Source of the DNA: Streptomyces sp. NRRL S-1022
Lineage (GTDB): Bacteria; Actinomycetota; Actinomycetes; Streptomycetales; Streptomycetaceae
Assembly: GCF_000720135.1 (NCBI RefSeq)
Contig: NZ_JOIU01000036.1
Location: 1 to 64,000, forward strand
Reading direction: 5' to 3'
Length of the DNA stretch: 64,000 nt
This document shows positions 8,697-16,667 of the stretch, piece after piece. Both the position numbers and the translations under genes were made by a program. The number at the start of each line of letters is the position of its first letter. Position 1 is the stretch's first letter. The notes beneath the pieces were generated by a model. The model ran no database searches. It was not told the origin of the DNA and worked only from the letters and a program-made list of their open reading frames with translations.

Positions 8697-10058
8697 ATGT
8701 CTGTCTCCACCGCTGCCGCCGACCAGTCCGTTTGCACCCCTCTGCCCGTTCTGGGGCGGGATGTCACCGTCCCGCTGGTCACCGGCGGCGAGGTCGCCTA
8801 CGCCGCGCTGGACTACGCGGCCAGCGCCCCCGCCCTCCAGCGCGTCTGGGACGACGTCGCCGCGTACGCCCCGTACTACGGCAGCGTCCACCGCGGTGCC
8901 GGCTACCTCTCCCAGCTCTCCACGGACCTGTTCGAGAACGCCCGCAGGACGGTCGCCGAGTTCCTCGGCTGCCGGCCGGCCGACCAGGTGATCTTCACCC
9001 GCTCGACCACCGACTCCCTCAACCTCCTCGCCCGCGCGGTCCCGGCCGGCTGCCAGGTCTTCGTCTTCGAGACCGAGCACCACGCCTCCCTGCTGCCCTG
9101 GCAGGACGCGCGGGTCACCTACCTCGACGCCCCGCGCACCCCGCGGCAGGCGGTCGAGACCCTGGAGCGGGCCCTCGCCGGCCGCGACCCGTACGGTCCG
9201 GCCCTGGTCTGCGTCACCGGCGCCTCCAACGTCACCGGCGAGCTGTGGCCGGTGCGCGAACTGGCCGCCGCCGCGCACGCCCACGGCGCCCGCATCGTCC
9301 TGGACGCCGCCCAGCTGGCCCCGCACCACCCGGTGTCCGTCACGGACCTCGACGTCGACTGGGTCGTCTTCTCCGGTCACAAGCTGTACGCCCCGTTCGG
9401 CTCCGGCGTGCTGGCCGGCCGCGCCGACTGGCTCCAGGCGGCCGAGCCGTACCTCGCCGGCGGCGGCGCCAGCCGCAAGGTCACCCGGCGCGAGGACGGC
9501 GGCGTGGCCGTCGAGTGGCACGAGACCGCGGCCCGCCACGAGGCCGGCTCCCCGAACGTCATCGGCGCCTACGCCATCGCCTCCGCCTGCAAGGCCCTCA
9601 CGGAGGCCGGCTGGGACACCCTGGTCGCCCGCGAGCAGCACCTCGTCCGCACCGTCCGCGAGGGCCTCGCCGAGGTCCCCGGGGTGCGGGTCCTCTCCCT
9701 CTTCGGCGACGACGCCCCGCGGGTCGGCGTCATCTCCTTCGTCGTCGAGGGCTGGAACAGCTCCCACTTCGCCGCCGCCCTCTCCGCCGAGTACGGCATC
9801 GGCGTCCGCGACGGCCTCTTCTGCGCCCACCCCTTGGTCCGCACCCTGCTCGGCAGCGACCCCGAGACCCAGGGCGAGTGCGGCGCCCCCGAGGCGGCCC
9901 CCGGCGAGAAGTCCCTCAACGCCATCCGCGTCAGCTTCGGCGCGGGCACCCCCGACGAGCACGTCGAGCGCTTCGTCGACGCCGTCCGGGAACTCGTGGC
10001 GGACGGCGCGAAGTGGCAGTACCGCACGGAGGACGGCCGCTGCGTACCGGCGGTGTGA
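8697..10058 (+). CDS. Class V aminotransferase / cysteine-desulfurase-like PLP enzyme
   Basis: 453-residue fold-type I PLP enzyme of the NifS/CsdA-like family. The PLP lysine is Lys229 in SGHKLYAPFG. DAAQLAPHHPV supplies the Asp that contacts the PLP nitrogen, and STTDSLNLLAR lies at the phosphate site. The C-terminal domain contains two cysteines, near GLFCAHPL and GECGAP. The substrate is not clear. Control by a SAM riboswitch ties it to sulfur or methionine metabolism, and desulfuration of cysteine or a related thiol compound is the natural guess. The ATG at 8697 follows GGGAG at 7 nt. It is monocistronic. Confidence 0.85.
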   Translation: MSVSTAAADQSVCTPLPVLGRDVTVPLVTGGEVAYAALDYAASAPALQRVWDDVAAYAPYYGSVHRGAGYLSQLSTDLFENARRTVAEFLGCRPADQVIFTRSTTDSLNLLARAVPAGCQVFVFETEHHASLLPWQDARVTYLDAPRTPRQAVETLERALAGRDPYGPALVCVTGASNVTGELWPVRELAAAAHAHGARIVLDAAQLAPHHPVSVTDLDVDWVVFSGHKLYAPFGSGVLAGRADWLQAAEPYLAGGGASRKVTRREDGGVAVEWHETAARHEAGSPNVIGAYAIASACKALTEAGWDTLVAREQHLVRTVREGLAEVPGVRVLSLFGDDAPRVGVISFVVEGWNSSHFAAALSAEYGIGVRDGLFCAHPLVRTLLGSDPETQGECGAPEAAPGEKSLNAIRVSFGAGTPDEHVERFVDAVRELVADGAKWQYRTEDGRCVPAV

Positions 10059-10070
10059 GCGCCGTATAAC

Positions 10071-10101
10071 CTCCCCCTGACGACTCGTCGGACAGGGGGA
10101 G
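10071..10101 (+). promoter_or_regulatory. Inverted repeat overlapping promoter and ribosome site of the kinase gene
   Basis: CTCCCCCTG (10071-10079) and CAGGGGGAG (10093-10101) are perfect arms. A nested CGAC/GTCG lies between them. The right arm holds the GGGGGAG Shine-Dalgarno 6 nt before the GTG at 10108. A TATAAC at 10065-10070 could be a -10, which would place transcription start within the left arm, so the repeat may work as a DNA operator rather than an RNA hairpin. Confidence 0.5.
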
Positions 10102-10107
10102 CCCGGA

Positions 10108-12366
10108 GTGCAGCCGCTGCGCGCAGCAGACCCGCGCCACATCGGCCCGTACACCGTCATGCGCAGACTGGGCGCCGGCGGCATGGGCGAGGTGTACCTC
10201 GCCGAGTCCCGCACGGGTCTCAGGCTCGCCGTGAAGGTGGTACGGGCCGAGCACGCCGAGGACCGCACCTTCCGCGCCCGCTTCCGCCACGAGGTCCGCG
10301 CCGCCCAGACCGTCGGCGGCGCGGGCACGTACACCGCACGGGTGGTGGACGCCGACACCGAGGCCGAACGGCCCTGGATGGCGACGGAGTTCGTGCCCGG
10401 CCCGAATCTGCGGGACGCCGTCCTGGACCACGGCGCGCTGCCCGGGCCCGCGGTCCGGATCCTCGCCGCCGCGCTCGGCGAGGCGCTGGCCGCGATCCAC
10501 GCCAAGGGCCTGGTCCACCGCGACCTGAAGCCGTCCAACATCCTGCTCGGCCCGGACGGGCCCCGGGTCATCGACTTCGGGATCGTCCGGGCCCTGGAGG
10601 CCACCGCGCTGACCCGTACCGGCGCGGTCGTCGGCTCGGTCGGCTACGTCTCGCCGGAGCAGATCCGCAACGGCGGCCAGGTCGGCCCGCCGAGCGACGT
10701 CTTCTCCCTCGGCGCGGTCCTCGCCTACGCGGCGGCGGGCCGGGAGCCGTTCGGCGAGGGCCAGGACTCGGTGGTCCTGCTGCGCATCCTGACCCGCGAC
10801 GTCGACCTGTCCGGCGTCCCGGACGGCATCCGCCCGCTGGTGGCGGCCTGCCTGGCCGAGGACCCGCTGGAGCGGCCGGAACCGGCGGAGGTGCTGGCCG
10901 AGGCGGGCTTCGCCCCGGCCACCCTGCGCGCTGCCGTCCACCCCGGCTGGTACGGCCCCGCGGCGAAGGCGGGCCCGGCCTCCGCCGACCGCCCCAGCGG
11001 CGTGGAGTACCTGGCCCCCGGCCCCGTCACACCGGCGTCCGCCGCCGGCCCCGCGCTCCCGGGGTCCCCCGCCGGCCCCGCCACCCCGGCCGCGGCCCCT
11101 GCTCCCGCCGCCGAAGCCCCCGCTCCCGCTCCCGGCCCCGTCACCGCGACCGCCGCCCCCGCGAGCCCCCTCGCCCCCACCACGTCCGTCGGCCGGCTCG
11201 GCCCCGTCGCCCCCGGGCGCCGGCGGCTGCTGAAGATCCTCGCCGGGGGAGCCGTCGCCGCGGCCGGTGCGGGGACCGGCGGCTGGCTGCTGTACCGCGG
11301 GTTCGATACCGAGAGCATGAGCGGCAGCTACCGGTCGCCCGGGAGCTCGGACCCCGGCGTGGCCGAGAGCAAGGCCTCCGCCCGGTCCGCGGTGCTGCGC
11401 TGGCAGTACGACCTCGGCGGCCTCGGCGGCCTGGAGGGCGCCTGCTGCGCGCTCTCCCCGGACGGCTCCGTCGTCTACGCCGGCACCTCCGGCGGTGTGC
11501 TGCACGCAATCTCCCGGGACGGCTCCCGGCGCTGGAAGGTCCGGCTCGGCGACGACGTCTCCACGCCCGTGGCCACCCGGGACGCCGTGTACTGCGTGGT
11601 GGGCCTGCACGGCGAAGGCGTGCGCCGGCTGACCGCGGTGAGCCCCTCGGGCAGCCCGCTGTGGACCCGCACCCTCGGCGACACGGGCTACGCCGTCCCG
11701 GTCCTGCTCGGTGCGGACGTGCTCGTCTCCACCGGCGGCACGGACGCGGGCGCGCTGCGCAGCTACGCCCCCGACGGCAGCGAGAACTGGACCTTCAGGA
11801 CCCCGGCCGGTCCCACCGGCACCCCCCTCGTCGCGGCCGGGGTGATCTACACGGGCAGCTACGGCGACGAGCTGCTGGCGCTGGGCGCGCGGGACGGGAA
11901 GCGGAAGTGGCAGGTGGCCGGGGGGACCGACGTCACCGTCCTCGCCCTCGCCGGCACCACCCTGATCACGCACTCCGGCCCCGTACGCCAGGGCTTCCGC
12001 GTCTCGGACGGCCGCCGCCTGTGGCGCAGGGACGCCGACGCCGGGCCCCTGACTGCCGGCAACCGGGCGCTGGCCGTCGGCACGGAGCAGGGCACGGTGT
12101 ACGCCGTACGGGCGGCCGACGGCACCCGGGCCTGGGCGCACGACGTCGAGGGGAGCACGGCCGAGCCCCGGGCGGTGGTGGCCGGCGACACCGTGTACGC
12201 CCGCGCGGGCGACCGGGTGTGGGCGCTGGACCTGAACGGCGGGCGGCGCTGGGACGCGGCCCTCGGCCGGGCCGCGGCCGGCGACCAGCACGGCCCGCTG
12301 GTCCGCGGCAGCCGCCTCTACGTCCCCTCGGGCACCGGTATCGCCGCGGTCGACCTGATCGTCTAG
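10108..12366 (+). CDS. Membrane Ser/Thr protein kinase with extracellular PQQ-type beta-propeller
   Basis: 752 residues. Hanks-type kinase domain (about 13-270): glycine loop GAGGMGEVYLAE, Lys43, catalytic HRDLKPSN (Asp139) and DFGIV. A Pro/Ala-rich linker follows (about 285-365), then a single membrane helix (about 375-395) preceded by GRRRLLK. The C-terminal half (about 430-750) is a run of PQQ-like propeller blades with recurring W and G-T-P motifs such as VYAGTSGGVLHAIS and VYAVRAADGTRAWAHDV. The expected topology is cytoplasmic kinase, outer propeller sensor. The GTG at 10108 is chosen by its Shine-Dalgarno. The propeller ligand is unknown. Confidence 0.93.
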   Translation: MQPLRAADPRHIGPYTVMRRLGAGGMGEVYLAESRTGLRLAVKVVRAEHAEDRTFRARFRHEVRAAQTVGGAGTYTARVVDADTEAERPWMATEFVPGPNLRDAVLDHGALPGPAVRILAAALGEALAAIHAKGLVHRDLKPSNILLGPDGPRVIDFGIVRALEATALTRTGAVVGSVGYVSPEQIRNGGQVGPPSDVFSLGAVLAYAAAGREPFGEGQDSVVLLRILTRDVDLSGVPDGIRPLVAACLAEDPLERPEPAEVLAEAGFAPATLRAAVHPGWYGPAAKAGPASADRPSGVEYLAPGPVTPASAAGPALPGSPAGPATPAAAPAPAAEAPAPAPGPVTATAAPASPLAPTTSVGRLGPVAPGRRRLLKILAGGAVAAAGAGTGGWLLYRGFDTESMSGSYRSPGSSDPGVAESKASARSAVLRWQYDLGGLGGLEGACCALSPDGSVVYAGTSGGVLHAISRDGSRRWKVRLGDDVSTPVATRDAVYCVVGLHGEGVRRLTAVSPSGSPLWTRTLGDTGYAVPVLLGADVLVSTGGTDAGALRSYAPDGSENWTFRTPAGPTGTPLVAAGVIYTGSYGDELLALGARDGKRKWQVAGGTDVTVLALAGTTLITHSGPVRQGFRVSDGRRLWRRDADAGPLTAGNRALAVGTEQGTVYAVRAADGTRAWAHDVEGSTAEPRAVVAGDTVYARAGDRVWALDLNGGRRWDAALGRAAAGDQHGPLVRGSRLYVPSGTGIAAVDLIV

Positions 12367-12373
12367 CGGTGCC

Positions 12374-12655
12374 CTAGTTGTCGAGGCCGATGGCGAAGGC
12401 GGCCTCCAGGTCGTGCTGGGAGTAGGTGCGGAACGCGACGTGCGTGTCCGTGGCCTCCACGCCGGGGATCTTGCTGATCCGGCCCGGGATGACCTCGGCG
12501 AGGTCCTCGTGCTGCCCGACGCGGACCATGGCGATCAGGTCGTAGGTGCCGGTGACCGAGAAGACCTCGCTGACGCTGTCGAGCGAGGCGATCCGCTCCG
12601 CGATCTCGGGAATCCGGTCCACACTGGTCTTGATCAGGACGATCGCGGTGATCAC
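12374..12655 (-). CDS. Stand-alone Lrp/AsnC ligand-binding (RAM) domain protein
   Basis: 93 residues covering only the effector-binding domain of Lrp/AsnC regulators; the DNA-binding helix-turn-helix is absent. The typical GTYDLIAMVRV and the end of the domain are present. Such domains form decamer-like rings and bind amino acids. The GTG start at 12655 overlaps the rhomboid stop by 4 bp, so the two are translationally coupled. It could modulate another Lrp-family regulator or act as a free amino-acid sensor. Confidence 0.85.
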   Translation of the reverse strand: MITAIVLIKTSVDRIPEIAERIASLDSVSEVFSVTGTYDLIAMVRVGQHEDLAEVIPGRISKIPGVEATDTHVAFRTYSQHDLEAAFAIGLDN

Positions 12656-13395
12656 GGCTGTTTCTCTCCCTCGGTGACCGGAGCTGGGGCGGCTTTCACT
12701 CTAGTCGTACGGCCATATCTGACCCACGCGTAACCGAACCCGAGCCCGAACCCCAGCAGGTGCGCCAGGTACGCCACCCCCGGCCCGTCCGAGGCCTGCC
12801 TCGCCGCCAGCCACTGCAGGGCCGCCCAGAACGGCAGCACCACCCACGCGGGGAAGCGCAGCGGCAGGAAGAACAGGAACGGAAGAAGACTGGTCACACG
12901 CGCGCGGGGGAACAGGTAGAGGAACGCGCCGAGCACCGCGGAGATCGACCCGGAGGCGCCGACCAGCGACTGCTCGGAGGCGGCGTTGACGGCCGCGTAC
13001 CCCAGCAGGGCGAGGTAGCCGCAGCCGGCGTAGAAGAGGGTGAACTCCACCCGGCCCATCCGTTCCTCGGTCATCCCCCCGAAGACGAAGAGGAAGAGCA
13101 TGTTGCCGAGCAGATGCACCCAGCTGCCGTGCACGAACAGCGCGGTGGCCGGGGTGAGCGCCGCGCGGGCCTGTCCGGCGAACAGCTCGGCCGGGACCAC
13201 CCCCCAGTGCCGGAAGTACGTCCGCTGCGCGGCGAGCAGCGCCTCTCCGGTGCCGTACCCGGGGGCCAGCCCGGAAGCCGGGCCGAGCGCGAAGACCAGG
13301 GCGCACAGGCCGATCAGGCCGTACGTCGTCGGGGCCGTGGCACCCCGGACCGCTCTGTACGTCCGGCCGGCCGCCCTGCTCCAGGTGCTGATCAT
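12652..13395 (-). CDS. Rhomboid-family intramembrane serine protease
   Basis: 247 residues with six or more hydrophobic helices. The rhomboid signature is intact: HGSWVHLLGNM in the second helix region, the nucleophile Ser148 in GASGSISAVLG, and the catalytic His212 in YLAHLLGFGLGFGY. The ATG at 13395 is the best start in the frame; open sequence upstream lacks coding character. It is the first gene of a two-gene unit with the Lrp-domain protein. Its substrate cannot be told from the sequence. Confidence 0.92.
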   Translation of the reverse strand: MISTWSRAAGRTYRAVRGATAPTTYGLIGLCALVFALGPASGLAPGYGTGEALLAAQRTYFRHWGVVPAELFAGQARAALTPATALFVHGSWVHLLGNMLFLFVFGGMTEERMGRVEFTLFYAGCGYLALLGYAAVNAASEQSLVGASGSISAVLGAFLYLFPRARVTSLLPFLFFLPLRFPAWVVLPFWAALQWLAARQASDGPGVAYLAHLLGFGLGFGYAWVRYGRTTRVKAAPAPVTEGEKQP

Positions 13396-13548
13396 GACTA
13401 CAGAGCATGACGTAACGGGACGCAAGCAGACAGACCGCCTCGCCGCTCGGAACGGACGGGCGGCGAGTCCCCGCCAGGCCGTAGGGTTACGAGCCACACG
13501 CGTCGGGGGCCGGCGCGGACCGACACGAGAAGGAAGAGAACAGTCACG

Positions 13549-13788
13549 ATGACGGTTCCCCTGCCGACGGCCACCACACGATGGCGCTGCACCCTGTGCG
13601 GCAACCTCACCCGGTTCGACGTCACCCGCTCGTCGAAGGTCGTCGAGTACGTCCACCTCGATCTGGCCGGCGAGCCGACGGTGGAGGAGCGCGAGGTGGT
13701 CAGTGAGACCATCGAGTCGGTCCGCTGCCGCTGGTGCAACGCGGACAACCAGGTGGAACTGGTGGACAGGCCGGGCGCCGGCTCCTGA
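13549..13788 (+). CDS. Small zinc-ribbon-like conserved actinobacterial protein
   Basis: 79 residues with two CxxC knuckles, RCTLCG (about residues 14-17) and RCRWCN (about 60-63), consistent with one zinc site. The ATG at 13549 follows GGAAGAG at about 9 nt. A TAGGGT near 13480 may be the -10. It precedes the NYN-domain gene on the same strand by 45 bp and may be cotranscribed. I recognise it only as a conserved hypothetical protein. Confidence 0.8.
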   Translation: MTVPLPTATTRWRCTLCGNLTRFDVTRSSKVVEYVHLDLAGEPTVEEREVVSETIESVRCRWCNADNQVELVDRPGAGS

Positions 13789-13833
13789 GCGGAGCGGCCC
13801 CGGGAGGAATTTTCCGGTATTGGGGTGTGACGG

Positions 13834-15177
13834 ATGGTGGAGACCGCGGGCGGGGGGCCGGGGGACGGCACCGCCGAGGTGCTTGACCGTCCGCTGCCCG
13901 ACGGCGTGCGCCGCCGGGTCGTGCAGATCGTGTCGGACGGCTTCGGCGGACTGACCATGGCGGAACTGCCCGCCCAGCTGAGGCAGTACGCCCGGTTCGC
14001 CCCCAATCGCCGGACCAAGTTCGCGGGCAACGCGATGGCCGCGGCGCTGGAGACCGATCCGCTGTTCCGGCAGCGGATCGGGGAGAAGTTCCGGGAGGCC
14101 CAGCCGGAACTCGCCGGGGCCCTCGACTCCGGCTCCCCGCCCCCGGCCGCGGACCCGCTCGACGTGGCGGCCGCGGCCTACGTGCTGCGTCCGGCGGGCT
14201 GGGTGAAGCTGGTCACCGCGGCCGGCGAGGAGGCCCAGCGCGCGGACGCCGAGCGCGCCGACGAGGAGAGCCGGGCCGAGCTGGAGCGGTTGCGCGCGGA
14301 GCTGGCGCAGGCCCGGGAGCACACCCGCGCCGAGACCGAACGGCTGCGGGCGGAGCTGGAGTCTGCCCGGAAGGAAGCGGAATCGCTTCACCGCAAGCTG
14401 CGTGCCGCGCTGAGCGACGTCAAGCGGGGCGAGGCCGCGCTGCGCAAGGCGCACGGCGAGATGGACGCCGTGCGCGCCGAGGCGCAGGCGCAGGTGTCGG
14501 CCGCGGAGAGCGAGTCCCGGCGGCTCAAGACCCGCCTGGGCGAGGCCGAGTCCGCGCTGGAGGCCACTCGCCGGGCCGCCCGGGAGGGCCGCAGCGTGGA
14601 GGACATGCGGGTGCGGCTGCTGCTGGACACCCTGCTGGACGCCACCCAGGGGCTGCGGCGCGAACTCGCGCTGCCGCCGGTGTCCGTGCGCCCGGCGGAG
14701 ACCGTCGACGCGGTGGAGCCGGGCCGGATGACCCCGAAGGACATCGCGGCGCGCGCCCTGTCGGAGCACGATCCGGCGATCCTCGACCAGCTGCTGGCCC
14801 TGCCGCAGGCGCACCTGGTCGTCGACGGTTACAACGTGACCAAGACCGGTTATCCGCAGATGCCGCTGGAGAAGCAGCGGCTGCGGCTGCTGGGCCAGCT
14901 GTCGGCGCTCGCCGCGCAGACCGGCGCCGAGGTGACCTGTGTCTTCGACGGTGCCGAACTGGCCGCGCCGGTGCTGCTCGCGCCGCCGCGCGGGGTGCGG
15001 GTGCTGTTCTCCAAGCCGGGCGTGACGGCCGACGAGCTGATCCGCCAGCTGGTGCGCGCGGAGCCGCCGGGACGTCCGGTCATCGTCGCCTCCACCGACC
15101 GGGAGGTCGCCGACGGGGTCGCGAAGGCGGGTGCCCGGCCGGTGGCCTCTGCGGTGCTTCTGAAGCGACTGTCCTGA
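13834..15177 (+). CDS. NYN/PIN-like (YacP-type) RNA-binding or nuclease domain protein with coiled coil
   Basis: 447 residues. A globular N-terminal part (about 1-125) is followed by a long charged coiled coil (about 130-270, rich in EAERLRAE-type heptads). The C-terminal NYN domain (about 325-447) carries acidic residues expected at the metal site: VVDGYNV, CVFDGAE and STDREVADG. Related YacP proteins act in RNA processing and turnover. The ATG at 13834 is the likely start; ATG 13957 is a less likely internal alternative. Confidence 0.88.
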   Translation: MVETAGGGPGDGTAEVLDRPLPDGVRRRVVQIVSDGFGGLTMAELPAQLRQYARFAPNRRTKFAGNAMAAALETDPLFRQRIGEKFREAQPELAGALDSGSPPPAADPLDVAAAAYVLRPAGWVKLVTAAGEEAQRADAERADEESRAELERLRAELAQAREHTRAETERLRAELESARKEAESLHRKLRAALSDVKRGEAALRKAHGEMDAVRAEAQAQVSAAESESRRLKTRLGEAESALEATRRAAREGRSVEDMRVRLLLDTLLDATQGLRRELALPPVSVRPAETVDAVEPGRMTPKDIAARALSEHDPAILDQLLALPQAHLVVDGYNVTKTGYPQMPLEKQRLRLLGQLSALAAQTGAEVTCVFDGAELAAPVLLAPPRGVRVLFSKPGVTADELIRQLVRAEPPGRPVIVASTDREVADGVAKAGARPVASAVLLKRLS

Positions 15178-15305
15178 AGGCCCAACGGACATAGGTAATG
15201 CCCGAATTGGCCGTATCGTCACGCAACGTAGTGTCAATCGGGACTCACTGCACGTGAGTTGTGTGCAAAGAATGCACTGCGTGACGAGTTTTTTTGCTGT
15301 GGGAT

Positions 15306-15335
15306 TTGAACTGATCACAACTGGGTCACTAGGGT
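15306..15335 (+). promoter_or_regulatory. Promoter of the first NlpC/P60 gene
   Basis: TTGAAC (15306-15311) and TAGGGT (15330-15335) are separated by 18 bp, a good vegetative-type promoter. It would give a 5' leader of about 47 nt ending in AAGGAG before the GTG at 15389. The surrounding 15.18-15.34 kb is unusually AT-rich for the window and includes a run of seven T (15289-15296). Confidence 0.65.
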
Positions 15336-15388
15336 CTGGGCTCGAACCTCCGAACGGGTGAACACTCACAAGAAGGAGTTCGTCCTCC

Positions 15389-16429
15389 GTGGCGTCCCAC
15401 CGTCGACCCAAGCAGCCGAGCCGCACCCGCGTGACCGTGCTCACCACCGCTGCCGCAGCTGCCGTCGCGCTCAGCGCCAACGCCGCCAACGCCGCGCCGA
15501 GCGAGAAGCTCGGCAAGGACGAGGTCAAGGCCAAGGTCGACAAGCTCTACGAGCAGGCCGAGCAGGCGACCGAGAAGTACAACGGCGCCAAGGAGAAGCA
15601 GCAGAAGCTGCAGAAGGAAATCGCCACCATCCAGGACGACGTCGCCCGCGGCCAGGAGGAGCTCAACAAGCTGCGCGACGGCCTGGGTTCGCTGGCCACC
15701 GCGCAGTACCGGTCCGGCGGCATCGACTCCTCGGTCCAGCTCTTCCTGTCCTCGGACCCGGACGACTTCCTCGACAAGGCGTCCACGCTCGACCAGTTGA
15801 GCAGCCAGCAGGTCGACGCGCTGAAGAAGATCCAGGACAAGCAGCGCGAACTCGCCCAGGAGCGGGCCGAGGCGACCGAGAAGCTCAAGGACCTCTCGGC
15901 CACCCGCACCGAACTGGGCAACAAGAAGAAGGAAGTCCAGAGCAAGCTCGCCGAGGCGCAGAAGCTCCTGAACACCCTGACCGCCAAGGAGAAGGCGCAG
16001 CTCGCCGAGAAGGAGCAGCGCGCCAACCGCTCCTCCACCGAGCGCGTGGACCTCGGTGACGCCCCGCCGGCCTCCGGCCGTGCCCAGGCGGCCTTCTCCG
16101 CCGCCCAGACCAGACTCGGCTCGCCGTACGTCTACGGCGCCACCGGCCCCTCCTCCTTCGACTGCTCGGGCCTGACCTCGTGGGCCTACGCCCAGGCCGG
16201 CGTCTCCATCCCGCGCACCTCCGAGGCGCAGGCGCAGATCGGTACGAAGATCTACAACCAGAGCGACCTCAAGGTCGGCGACCTGGTCTTCTTCTTCAAC
16301 GACATCCACCACGTCGGCCTCTACGCGGGCAACGGCCAGATCCTGCACGCCCCGCGCACCGGCACGGTCGTCCGGTACGAGTCCATGACGACCATCGGCG
16401 GCCCGTTCATGTTCGGCGTCCGGGTCTGA
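15389..16429 (+). CDS. Secreted NlpC/P60 peptidoglycan endopeptidase (RipA-like), copy 1
   Basis: 346 residues. A signal peptide (about 1-35, cleaved after ANAA) is followed by a long N-terminal coiled coil (about 45-215), as in RipA/RipC-type D,L-endopeptidases. The catalytic NlpC/P60 domain (about 230-346) has the triad visible: Cys259 in DCSGLTSW, His308 in HHVGLYAG and His320 in ILHAPR. It is expected to cut between D-Glu and the diamino acid of stem peptides in growth or spore separation. The GTG at 15389 follows AAGGAG at 11 nt. The next gene is a paralogue with the same layout. Confidence 0.95.
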   Translation: MASHRRPKQPSRTRVTVLTTAAAAAVALSANAANAAPSEKLGKDEVKAKVDKLYEQAEQATEKYNGAKEKQQKLQKEIATIQDDVARGQEELNKLRDGLGSLATAQYRSGGIDSSVQLFLSSDPDDFLDKASTLDQLSSQQVDALKKIQDKQRELAQERAEATEKLKDLSATRTELGNKKKEVQSKLAEAQKLLNTLTAKEKAQLAEKEQRANRSSTERVDLGDAPPASGRAQAAFSAAQTRLGSPYVYGATGPSSFDCSGLTSWAYAQAGVSIPRTSEAQAQIGTKIYNQSDLKVGDLVFFFNDIHHVGLYAGNGQILHAPRTGTVVRYESMTTIGGPFMFGVRV

Positions 16430-16591
16430 CACCCGGCGACACACCGGACACGGTGGCGCCCGAACGGGCGAATCACCGGAACCCAAACTGACTCCACGCC
16501 CCGCCCATGACCTGCGTCAGCGGCGGGGCGTCACTCTGCGTTGACTCCGAGGTCTTTGGCCCGGGCCGCTCGGCACGGCTACTGTCTGCCG

Positions 16592-16639
16592 CGTTTCCCC
16601 GGCGCTGGGGCCTCCCCGTCCCCAGGCGCCGGGGAAACG
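16592..16639 (+). promoter_or_regulatory. Long hairpin in the leader of NlpC/P60 copy 2
   Basis: CGTTTCCCCGGCGCTGGGG (16592-16610) pairs with the reverse complement at about 16619-16639 with a single bulge, giving about 19 bp with an 8-nt loop. It ends 18 bp before the AGAAGGA ribosome site of the second hydrolase. No U-run follows. It could terminate the upstream transcript or structure the leader. Confidence 0.6.
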
Positions 16640-16667
16640 GTCTGTGTCCGCCAGCAGAAGGACTGCC

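Noticed and set aside
7110..10604. A 1164-codon antisense open frame opposite trpD and the aminotransferase
   Set aside because: Low-complexity composition and full overlap with two well-conserved genes on the other strand; no homology features.
15178..15388. Possible ydaO-type c-di-AMP riboswitch ahead of the NlpC/P60 gene, as known for several Streptomyces cell-wall hydrolases
   Set aside because: The conserved ydaO core motifs are not found, and the best promoter (15306-15335) leaves a leader of only about 47 nt, too short for that element.
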